From CALCHX01 sp035761165 (GTDB lineage Bacteria; Gemmatimonadota; Gemmatimonadetes; Gemmatimonadales; Gemmatimonadaceae), in assembly GCA_035761165.1 (NCBI GenBank), contig DASTRO010000117.1, positions 1 through 14,454 of the forward strand: DNA of 14,454 nucleotides, written 5' to 3'. Under the pieces are notes generated by a model. The model was not told where the DNA came from. It did not search any database and saw only the letters and a list, made by a program, of their open reading frames with translations. Positions 1 to 6,297 of the stretch are shown in pieces; position 1 is the stretch's first letter, and each line of letters opens with the position of its first letter. Both the position numbers and the translations under genes were made by a program.

Positions 1-999
1 TGCACCGAGTCCAAGGCCGAGGCCCCCAGGCAGGGCGACACCTCCGGTGGCACCATGCCGGGGCACGGCCCCTCCGCCACTCCCACGGCGGTGCCCTCCG
101 CCGCGGCGATGACGCTGGCCCAGAAGCGCGCCAACGCCGACGCCATGGACGCGCACCACGAGAAGGGGATCAAGGCCTTTCCGGCGGCCACGAAGGGGAA
201 GGGCAACCAGCTTCTCGCGCCGCGGATGGAGCAGGGCGTCAAGTGCTTCGACCTCAAGGCTTCCGTCATCCGCTGGGAGACCGAGCCGGGCAAGACGGTG
301 GAGGCGTGGTGCTACAACGAGCAGGTGCCGGGGCCGATGCTCCGCGTCCGCGAGGGTGACCGCGTCCGTGTCACCATCGCCAACGACCTGCCGGAGTCGA
401 CCGCCGTGCACTTCCACGGCGTCGAGCTGCCGAACGACCAGGACGGTGTGCCCTACATCACCCAGCAGCCGGTGAAGCCGGGCGAGACGTACAGCTACGA
501 ATTCACCGCGCCCAACGCGGGCTCGCACATGTACCACTCCCACCACAACTCGGCCAAGCAGGTGGGGCTGGGGCTCCTCGGGGCCTTCATCATCGAGCCG
601 CGGCGGCCGCGCGCCATCGAGCGCGCGGACGTGGACTACACGATGATCCTGAACGACGGCGTGCACGGCTACACCCTCAACGGCAAGGGCTTCCCGGCCA
701 CCGAGCCGATCAAGGCGAAGCTGGGGCAGAAGGTGCGCATCCGCTTCATGAACGAGGGGATGATGATCCACCCGATGCACCTGCACGGCATGCACATGAC
801 CGTCATCGACAAGGACGGCTGGCCGCAGCCCGCGCCGTGGAAGTGCGACACGCTGAACGTCGCGCCCGGCGAGCGGTGGGACGTGATCGTCGATTGCAAC
901 AACCCGGGCGTGTGGGCCTTCCACTGCCACATCCTTCCACATGCCGAGACCGAGCACGGGATGTTCGGCATGGTCACCGCGCTGATCGTTGAGAAGTGA
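1..999 (+). CDS. Two-domain multicopper oxidase (laccase-like), cut by the left window edge
   Basis: Likely oxidises an organic or metal substrate outside the cytoplasm and reduces O2 to water. The frame is open from base 1, so the true start lies to the left. An ATG at 55 exists, but the first codon is Cys followed by TESKAEAP and a Pro/Ala/Gly linker, which looks like a mature lipoprotein N-terminus; this is inferred because the signal peptide is outside the window. Counting codons from base 1, the copper ligand motifs are HFH (137-139), HSHH (179-182), HPMHLHG (257-263) and HCHILPH (308-314). The Cys of the type 1 site is present only in the second cupredoxin domain, which fits the small two-domain laccases with T1 in domain 2. 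After the last His, the Met in HGM sits at +7, not at the +5 usual for an axial ligand. The stop overlaps the kinase gene downstream by 11 bases. Family is secure; substrate is unknown. Confidence 0.9.
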   Translation, partial: CTESKAEAPRQGDTSGGTMPGHGPSATPTAVPSAAAMTLAQKRANADAMDAHHEKGIKAFPAATKGKGNQLLAPRMEQGVKCFDLKASVIRWETEPGKTVEAWCYNEQVPGPMLRVREGDRVRVTIANDLPESTAVHFHGVELPNDQDGVPYITQQPVKPGETYSYEFTAPNAGSHMYHSHHNSAKQVGLGLLGAFIIEPRRPRAIERADVDYTMILNDGVHGYTLNGKGFPATEPIKAKLGQKVRIRFMNEGMMIHPMHLHGMHMTVIDKDGWPQPAPWKCDTLNVAPGERWDVIVDCNNPGVWAFHCHILPHAETEHGMFGMVTALIVEK

Positions 1000-2119
1000 C
1001 GCCCTTCCGCTGACGCGGGCCGCCGGCGCCGATCGGCGCGACCTGCTCCCCCTCGGCCGTGCGGCCGCACGCGCCGGGGAGGAGCCGCGGCCCCGCGCGC
1101 ACCCGCTGCCCGTGTGGGCGCGCGGCCTGCTCGGCGTGCCGCTCGCCTGGAAGCTGCTCGGCCTCAACGTGCTCGTCGGGCTGCTCACCGCGGCCGCCGT
1201 GGTGGTCGTGCACGACGCCGGCGCCGGCTCGGCCGGCCTGGCCACGCTGCTCGTCGCCGCGCTCGCCATCAGCATCGGCCTCAGCTTCCTGCTCGTCAGC
1301 GTCGCGCTGCGGCCGCTGGCGACGCTGGAGGGCACCGCGGCGCGGGTGTGGCGCGGCGACTTCGCGGCGCGCGTCCCCGCCTCGCCGCTGGCCGACCGGG
1401 AGATGGCGCGCGTCGGCACGACGCTGAACCTGCTGCTCGACGCCATCGAGAGCGACCGGGCGCGGATGCGCCGCCTGGCCACGCAGATCATCGCCGCCCA
1501 GGACGAGGAGCGTGCTCGCGTCGCGCGCGAGCTGCACGACTCGGTGGCGCAGACGCTGGCCGCCCTCGTGCTCCAGCTCGGCGCCGCCCGCCGCGCCACC
1601 GCGGATCCCGCGCTCGAGCGGCAACTCGAGCTGGTGCGCGAGATCGCCGGCGACGCGCTCGAGGAGGTGCGCCTCCTCTCCCATACGGTCTATCCCCGGG
1701 TGCTCGACGACCTCGGCCTCGCCGCGGCGCTCGACTGGCTGGCGCGGCGCACGCAGGAGTCCGACGGACTCCGGGTGACGGTGGACGCGGCTGGCGTGCC
1801 GCCACAGTTGCCCACCGTGCAGGGGGCGGCGCTCTACCGTGTGGCACAGGAGGCGCTGCGCAACGTCGTCCGCCACGCCGGCGCCCGGCACGTCCTCCTC
1901 CGCGTGCGGAGCGATGGTGGGCGCGTCACCCTCGACGTGCGCGACGACGGCGCCGGCTTCGACGTCGCGGCGGCCGAGGAGCGCCGCCCGGGGATGGGGC
2001 TGTTCGCCATGCGCGAGCGGATCGCGCTCGTGGACGGTACATTGGAGATCGAGAGCGCGCCGGGGCTGGGCACGCGAGTGCGTGCCGCCGTGCCGCTCGA
2101 CGCACCCCGACCCGCATGA
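989..2119 (+). CDS. Sensor histidine kinase, NarL/DegS type (HAMP, HisKA_3, HATPase_c)
   Basis: Membrane kinase expected to autophosphorylate on His and pass phosphate to the regulator encoded next. Numbered from the TTG at 989, two hydrophobic helices lie at about 52-76 and 84-107 with only a very short loop between them, followed by a HAMP-like linker (108-160). The dimerisation/phosphoacceptor helix has ERARVARELHDS with His183. The ATPase domain has the N box around Asn292, the DDGAGFD loop (319-325) and the GMGL glycine box (335-338). No separate periplasmic sensor domain is present. The first in-frame ATG encodes residue 139, beyond both membrane helices, so the start must be non-ATG: TTG 989, which overlaps the oxidase stop and suggests translational coupling, or GTG 1112 (residue 42). 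Neither has a convincing Shine-Dalgarno sequence. The end overlaps the regulator start as ATGA. Confidence 0.92.
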   Translation: MRSDALPLTRAAGADRRDLLPLGRAAARAGEEPRPRAHPLPVWARGLLGVPLAWKLLGLNVLVGLLTAAAVVVVHDAGAGSAGLATLLVAALAISIGLSFLLVSVALRPLATLEGTAARVWRGDFAARVPASPLADREMARVGTTLNLLLDAIESDRARMRRLATQIIAAQDEERARVARELHDSVAQTLAALVLQLGAARRATADPALERQLELVREIAGDALEEVRLLSHTVYPRVLDDLGLAAALDWLARRTQESDGLRVTVDAAGVPPQLPTVQGAALYRVAQEALRNVVRHAGARHVLLRVRSDGGRVTLDVRDDGAGFDVAAAEERRPGMGLFAMRERIALVDGTLEIESAPGLGTRVRAAVPLDAPRPA

Positions 2120-2781
2120 GCCCCGACCTGATCCGCGTCCTGCTCGTCGACGATCATGCCATCGTCCGCTCCGGCCTCAAGGCGGTGCTCGGCGCGGCCC
2201 GCGACATCGAGGTCGTGGGCGAGGCCGGCGATGGCAAGGTGGCCCTGCGCGAGGTGGACCGACTGCATCCCGACGTCGTCGTGATGGACCTGACGATGAC
2301 CGAGATGGACGGCATCACCGCCACCAAGGCGCTGGCCGAGCGCGAGCACGCCCCCCGCGTCCTCGTCCTCACGATGCACGCCGAGGAGGAGTACCTGCTG
2401 CCGGTGCTGGAAGCGGGCGCCGCCGGCTACCTGGTGAAGAGCGCCGCCGACCGCGAGCTGATCGAGGCGGTGCGGACGATCGCGCGCGGCGAGCTCTACG
2501 TCTCGGCCAGCGCCGGCCGGGTGCTGGCGCGCGGCATCCGGAAGAAGGACGAGCACGCCGAGCTGCGCGCCCGCTTCGAGAAGCTCACCGAGCGCGAGCA
2601 GGCCGTCCTGCGCCTGATCGCCGCCGGCTACACCGCGCCGGAGATCGGCGAGCAGCTCTTCATCAGCCCCAAGACGGTGGACACCTACAAGCAGCGCGTG
2701 AACGAGAAGCTCGGGCTGCAGCACCGCAACGACTACGTGACGGTGGCGCTGAAGCTCGGGCTGCTGTCGCCGACGAGCTGA
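2116..2781 (+). CDS. NarL/FixJ-family response regulator
   Basis: Cytoplasmic transcription factor paired with the upstream kinase. The receiver domain (about 6-122) has the acidic pair Asp12/Asp13, the phosphoacceptor Asp58 in VVVMDLT, the switch Thr86 and Lys108. A linker leads to a LuxR-type helix-turn-helix (about 155-212) with LTEREQAVLRLIAAG and the recognition-helix region ISPKTVDTYKQRV. Its 221 residues are normal for the family. The ATG at 2116 shares the ATGA overlap with the kinase stop, so the two are certainly co-transcribed. The neighbouring multicopper oxidase is the obvious candidate target or signal-linked partner, but no operator can be seen because the operon promoter lies left of the window. 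The gene ends just before an inverted repeat that faces the convergent zinc-ribbon gene. Confidence 0.95.
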   Translation: MSPDLIRVLLVDDHAIVRSGLKAVLGAARDIEVVGEAGDGKVALREVDRLHPDVVVMDLTMTEMDGITATKALAEREHAPRVLVLTMHAEEEYLLPVLEAGAAGYLVKSAADRELIEAVRTIARGELYVSASAGRVLARGIRKKDEHAELRARFEKLTEREQAVLRLIAAGYTAPEIGEQLFISPKTVDTYKQRVNEKLGLQHRNDYVTVALKLGLLSPTS

Positions 2782-2955
2782 GAGGGAGCGGGGAGCGGGG
2801 AGCAGGAAACAGGAAGCAGGGAGCGGGTACGCCGAGCGGCGTTTCGATGCCGGTCGCGCGAGCGGACGGCGCGATCGTTTCTGTCGGGGGGGGCCCCGCG
2901 CCGCGATCCGTCCCGCCGGCCCTGCTTCCTGCTTCCTGCTTCCTGCTTCCCTCTT
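2782..2955. repeat. Intergenic repeat element, copy A: heptamer arrays flanking a G/C-run core
   Basis: A purine-rich arm (GGGAGCG/GGAAGCA-like units, 2783-2825) faces its reverse complement, an array of about four CCTGCTT units (2921-2951). The segment 2802-2820 can pair with 2921-2939 with one mismatch, so the transcript could fold into a long stem. The core between them (about 2825-2905) holds GGTACGCC, CGATCG and a run of 8 G then 4 C (2886-2897). The same core recurs in reverse orientation at 10058-10143. It sits exactly between two convergent genes, where it could act as a bidirectional terminator, although no U-tract is seen. Confidence 0.7.
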
Positions 2956-2961
2956 CGTCCC

Positions 2962-3189
2962 CTACAGATCCGCGCAGCTCTTCACGATCGCGCCGCAGCT
3001 GCGGCAGAGCAGCTTGCAGTTGCGCCACCACGTATCTGTCGAGCCGCAGTGGTCGCAGACCTCCGATTGGGGCGACCAGGTCGTCGGCGACGGCGGCGAG
3101 GACTCCGAGGACGTGGAGCGCTCCGCGGAGCCCGCGGACTCCGTGCGCGAGGCGACGTCCGTCGTCGCGCCGGGCGAGCGCCCGGGCAT
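2962..3189 (-). CDS. Small zinc-ribbon protein (75 aa)
   Basis: Function unknown. The N-terminal half (1-44) is rich in Ser, Thr and Pro and probably disordered. The C-terminal half has two CxxC knuckles, Cys45/Cys48 and Cys62/Cys65, expected to bind one zinc, plus extra Cys58 and Cys72. It ends in the compact sequence VKSCADL. The start chosen is the ATG at 3189, 29 bases after the stop of the S41 peptidase on the same strand; no good Shine-Dalgarno is visible, which suggests coupling to the peptidase. I recall short proteins with a similar C-terminus as conserved hypotheticals in several bacterial phyla, but cannot verify that here. The WWRNCKLLC stretch between the knuckles is the most distinctive signature. 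It could bind nucleic acid or a protein partner; nothing in the sequence decides between them. Confidence 0.78.
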   Translation of the reverse strand: MPGRSPGATTDVASRTESAGSAERSTSSESSPPSPTTWSPQSEVCDHCGSTDTWWRNCKLLCRSCGAIVKSCADL

Positions 3190-3218
3190 GCGGGCGCGGG
3201 CGGGGCCCTGCCGGTCGC

Positions 3219-4799
3219 TCAGCTCCGCTCTCCCTTCCGCGACGGCACCAGCGCCAGCAGGGCCGCCTGCGACGGTGCCTTGCGCAGCAGCTCCACCGCC
3301 CGCACCAGCTGGACGTCCTGCGGGACCCAGCGGCGGAACGCCGCCGAGTCGCCGAAGGCCAGGCTGGCCACCCGCTGCTCGATGAGCTGGTCCACCACGC
3401 TCCTCGCCCGCTCGAACTGGCCCGGCGCGAAGCGGACGCCGGCCGCCTCGAGGCGGCGGCGGTACTCGGCGCGCCACGCCGCCTGCACCGTGAAGTCCGG
3501 CCGGATGCTGCCGCGGAGCTCGCGCGCCAGGTCGTAGAGGGCGGTGTTGCTCGCCGCTGCCTTCGGCGCGAGGGTGCGCAGGAATTCCTGCTCCTCCGTC
3601 AGGAGCGTGTCCGGGTGCACCATCAGGTCGGGGGTGATCCCGCCGCCCCCGTAGACCGTGCGGCCCGCGTCCGAGCGGAAGACCGGACGGGCGCTGTCCG
3701 GCATCGGCACCGGCTGGCCGTTGGGTCCGCGCTCGCGCTGGATGGAGCGCCCACTCGGCGTGTACCACTTGGCCGTCGTCAGCTTCAGCGCCCAGCCGCC
3801 GCTCAGCGGGTACACCGACTGCACCAGCCCCTTGCCGAAGGAGGGCGTCCCGACCACGAGCGCGCGGTCGTGGTCCTGCAGCGAGCCGGTCACGATCTCC
3901 GACGCCGACGCCGTCATCCCGTCGGTGAGCACCACCACCGGCGCCTCGGGGACGAGCGCCGGGCGGCGCGCACGGTACCGCTCCACCGAGTCGCCGCGCC
4001 AGCGCAGGGAGGCCAGCTCCTGTCCCTCGCGCAGGAAGAGCTCGCTGATGAGCAGCGACTGGTCCACGTCGCCACCGGTGTTGCCGCGCAGGTCCAGCAC
4101 GAACGAGCGCGCGCCGGCCCGCTGCAGGCGCACGAGGGCGGCGGCCATCTCCGCCCCGGCGCTGGCGTTGAAGCGCTGCAGCGGCACGTAGCCCACGCCG
4201 CCGTCCAGCACCAGCGTGTACGGCACCGCCGGGATGTGCACCGCGGCGCGCGTGAAGCGCGTCGTGATCGGCTCGCTCACCCCGGCGCGGTTGAAGGTCA
4301 CGGTCACGGGCGTGCCAGCCGGCCCGAGGAGCAGGTTCGACACCGCGTCCAGCGGCTTCCCCGGCGTGGCCGTGGTGTCCACGCGCATGATGCGGTCCCC
4401 GGCCAGCACGCCCCCCTCCGCCGCGGGGGTGTTGGGGAAGACCTGCGTCACCGTGGCCACCCCGCCCTGGTCCTCGATCTGCACGCCCAACCCGCCGTAG
4501 TCGTTGCCGATCTCCTCGCGGGTGAAGGTCGCCAGCTCCTCGGGCGAGAAGAGGTCGGCATAGGGGTCGCCCAGCTGCTCGACGAGGCCACGGGCGGCCT
4601 TCTCGTACAGCGCCTCGCGTGTCACCGAGTCCACCGCGAACCGGTCGACGCGCTCCAGCACCTGCGTCAGCAGCCGCGCGCCGGCCGGCGGTCCGCCGGT
4701 CTGTTGCACGAAGCCACCGACGGCGAGCGGGAGCGCGAGCACGGCGGCGCCCACCATCCAGGTGGCGGCGCGGGGGCGGCGAGAAGGGCGGAGCGGCAT
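3219..4799 (-). CDS. S41-family C-terminal processing peptidase (CtpA/Prc-like) with PDZ domain
   Basis: Exported serine protease that trims or degrades envelope proteins from their C-termini. From the ATG at 4799 (526 aa) there is a basic start and a single hydrophobic helix (about 14-31) that serves as signal or anchor. A short helical region follows, then a PDZ domain (about 98-180, with the YGGLGVQI start) and the S41 catalytic core (about 195-400). The catalytic Ser298 lies in TASASE, Lys323 in FGKG and Gln327 four residues on; the 25-residue Ser-Lys spacing matches Tsp/CtpA. DLRGNTGG (236-243) and the YTPSGRSIQ segment are also typical. The C-terminal 120 residues are helical. The frame stays open upstream to 5021, but that extension has no signal-like sequence. 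It is followed closely by the zinc-ribbon gene and probably shares its transcript. Confidence 0.95.
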   Translation of the reverse strand: MPLRPSRRPRAATWMVGAAVLALPLAVGGFVQQTGGPPAGARLLTQVLERVDRFAVDSVTREALYEKAARGLVEQLGDPYADLFSPEELATFTREEIGNDYGGLGVQIEDQGGVATVTQVFPNTPAAEGGVLAGDRIMRVDTTATPGKPLDAVSNLLLGPAGTPVTVTFNRAGVSEPITTRFTRAAVHIPAVPYTLVLDGGVGYVPLQRFNASAGAEMAAALVRLQRAGARSFVLDLRGNTGGDVDQSLLISELFLREGQELASLRWRGDSVERYRARRPALVPEAPVVVLTDGMTASASEIVTGSLQDHDRALVVGTPSFGKGLVQSVYPLSGGWALKLTTAKWYTPSGRSIQRERGPNGQPVPMPDSARPVFRSDAGRTVYGGGGITPDLMVHPDTLLTEEQEFLRTLAPKAAASNTALYDLARELRGSIRPDFTVQAAWRAEYRRRLEAAGVRFAPGQFERARSVVDQLIEQRVASLAFGDSAAFRRWVPQDVQLVRAVELLRKAPSQAALLALVPSRKGERS

Positions 4800-4846
4800 G
4801 GCCTGGCCGGTCTGACAGTGAGTGCGACGGGGGACGGCGGGGGACG

Positions 4847-4875
4847 ACGATACGGAATATCGCCGGTCCCGTCGA
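4847..4875 (-). promoter_or_regulatory. Possible sigma70-type promoter for the S41 peptidase and zinc-ribbon genes
   Basis: On the minus strand TCGACG (4875-4870) is separated by 17 bases from TATCGT (4852-4847), each matching four of six consensus positions. This is the least GC-rich patch upstream of the peptidase. It would give a leader of about 40 nt before the ATG at 4799. It lies outside the inverted-repeat element that begins near 4899. Weak matches in a GC-rich genome make this tentative. Confidence 0.3.
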
Positions 4876-5092
4876 GATTGGATACAAAGCTCGAACAGTT
4901 CCGGCCGCTGGTCTCGCGCGGAGCCACGGAACAGGCCGCCGCGGATCACGCGGCGCGCCTTCGACATGGCACTCGGCTCGGCTCCGTGGTACGCCGGAGC
5001 TCCTCGCGCCGGGGCGGGCATCTACGCTCATGGGGGGAGCGGATGCTTCGGACGAGCACGGATCCTTCGGATCGCTCCGTGTGGCGTCCATG

Positions 5093-5196
5093 GCGCCGTG
5101 CACCAGGGCTGGGATGGAATGGGGTAGGCTCCTCAGCCCTGACAGCGCCGTGCACCAGGGCTGGAATGGTTGGGGGTGGGCTCCTCAGCCCTTACA
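5093..5196. repeat. 52-bp tandem duplication inside the inverted-repeat element
   Basis: Units 5093-5144 and 5145-5196 are the same length and differ at about six positions. Each begins GCGCCGTGCACCAGGGCTGG and ends GGCTCCTCAGCCCTnACA. Within each unit AGGGCTG near the start can pair with CAGCCCT near the end, so each copy is a potential hairpin. Confidence 0.85.
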
Positions 5197-5252
5197 CCTC
5201 CGTGCGCCGGATCGGGTGCGAGGAGGGGTGGATGGAGAGGAGCCCACCCCCA
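5171..5252. repeat. Perfect 16-bp inverted repeat with a 50-nt loop
   Basis: TGGGGGTGGGCTCCTC at 5171-5186 is the exact reverse complement of GAGGAGCCCACCCCCA at 5237-5252. It uses the end of the second 52-bp unit as its left arm and lies near the centre of the larger inverted-repeat element. Confidence 0.85.
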
Positions 5253-5539
5253 GCTTCTCCGATCCCGCGCGAGGAGCCGTGGACTGGGGTGCACCCTACC
5301 CCCCCAAATCAGTTCCGGCCGTGGCGCGAGGAGGCGTGGAGCGGCGAGGAGCTATCCGGAGGATCCGGATCCTCCGAAGCATCCGCTTCCCCCATGAGCG
5401 TTGCTGCCCGCCCAGAGCATGAGGAGCCCCGGCGTACCACCGAGCCGAGCCGCGGCCGTCGCGGCGTGATCCGCGGCCGCCGTTCCGTCGCTCCGCGCGC
5501 GATCCGCGGCCGCCGGACCGCCGTTTCGGCCTGGCGCGA

Positions 5540-6199
5540 TCAGCGGCCGCGGTCGCGGTACAGCTCCGGCAGCTCCTCGCGCAGCCGCTCCACCTTGGGC
5601 GCGTCGTTCACCACGATGTAGGGATGGTCCGGGTGCTTCGCGGCGAAATCCTGATGGTACGCCTCGGCCTCGTAGAAGCCCTTGAGCGGCAGCACCTGCG
5701 TGACGATCGGCTTGGCGAAGGTCCGCGCGCGCGTCAGCTCGGCGATGTACGCCGTGGCCGCGCGGCGCTGGGCGTCGGTGGCGTAGAAGACCACGGAGCG
5801 GTACTGCGGCCCCACGTCGGGGCCCTGACGGTTCAGCTGCGTCGGGTCGTGGGCGACGGTGAAGAAGATGCGGAGCAGCTGCTCGTACGAGACCTTGGCC
5901 GGGTCGTACGTGACGCGCACCGACTCGGCGTGCCCCGTGCGGCCGCCGCCGACGCTCGTGTAGCGCGCCGAGGTGGCGTCGCCGCCGGCGTAGCCGCTCA
6001 CCACGTCGAGCACGCCGTTCACGTGCTCGAAGACCGCCTCCACCCCCCAGAAACAGCCCCCGGCGAACACCGCCACGGCCGGCTTGCGGGCCGGAGGTGT
6101 GGTGGCGGGGCCCGCCGCTGCCAGCGGCAGCGCGGCGGCGATGAGCAGGAGCGGGCGGGCGAGGGTGCGCGCGAGCGGGCGCGCGGGCGAGCGGATCAT
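5540..6199 (-). CDS. msrA: Exported peptide methionine sulfoxide reductase MsrA
   Basis: Reduces methionine-S-sulfoxide in proteins, here in the envelope. The 219 residues begin with an Arg-rich stretch and a hydrophobic segment (about 17-30) that reads as a signal peptide. The MsrA domain (about 41-205) has the catalytic Cys49 in GGCFWG, the following Glu in GVEAVFE, GYAGG, TGHAE, HDPTQ, a QYRS segment and YHQDF. Cys49 is the only cysteine, so no resolving Cys exists and the sulfenic acid must be recycled by an external reductant. No MsrB domain or gene is present. The ATG at 6199 has a good GGAGG Shine-Dalgarno (6213-6209) nine bases away. It lies 98 bases after the acyl-CoA dehydrogenase stop on the same strand; that gap has a small CGGCC/GGCCG stem but no clear terminator, so co-transcription is possible. 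Confidence 0.95.
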   Translation of the reverse strand: MIRSPARPLARTLARPLLLIAAALPLAAAGPATTPPARKPAVAVFAGGCFWGVEAVFEHVNGVLDVVSGYAGGDATSARYTSVGGGRTGHAESVRVTYDPAKVSYEQLLRIFFTVAHDPTQLNRQGPDVGPQYRSVVFYATDAQRRAATAYIAELTRARTFAKPIVTQVLPLKGFYEAEAYHQDFAAKHPDHPYIVVNDAPKVERLREELPELYRDRGR

Positions 6200-6297
6200 G
6201 GCGCCTGACCTCCGACGGGAGTGGAGCGGCCGATGCTGGCCGGCCGCGACGGCACGACGCGCCTGCTACCCCGCAGCTCGCGGAAAGTGGCGCGGCC

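Larger units (their letters stand above)
4899..5519. repeat. Large imperfect inverted-repeat element, no gene
   Basis: The stretch 4800-5539 has no supportable gene. Its main content is two long arms in inverted orientation: about 4899-5067 and about 5353-5519. Matching blocks include GTGGTACGCCGG/GCTCCT on the left against the reverse complement of 5413-5442, GCTCATGGGGG plus AGCGGATGCTTCGGA on both arms, and GTGATCCGCGG with TTCCGT and GCTCCGCGCG near the outer ends. The arms differ by point changes, a few single-base indels and one indel of about 11 bases near 4955-4970. The centre holds a 52-bp tandem duplication and a perfect 16-bp inverted pair. The outer right end also carries GATCCGCGGCCGCCG twice (about 5468 and 5501) and runs almost to the msrA stop. 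Short open frames across it are in conflicting phases and look non-coding. Confidence 0.75.

Noticed and set aside
2962..5103. A 713-codon minus-strand frame ending in the zinc ribbon
   Set aside because: Only the last 75 codons look like protein. The remainder is a shadow of the S41 peptidase in a different frame, so a fusion is not supported.
4946..5422. Short open frames with repeated GAVHQGWNG-like peptides in the intergenic element
   Set aside because: The peptides arise from the 52-bp DNA duplication and the inverted arms. They change frame between copies and have no ribosome sites.
1839..5621. A plus-strand open frame of 1260 codons through the kinase, regulator and peptidase region
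   Set aside because: It overlaps well-supported genes in other frames or strands and its composition is Arg/Ala/Pro/Gly-rich without any domain. In such GC-rich DNA, stop codons are rare in the wrong frames.
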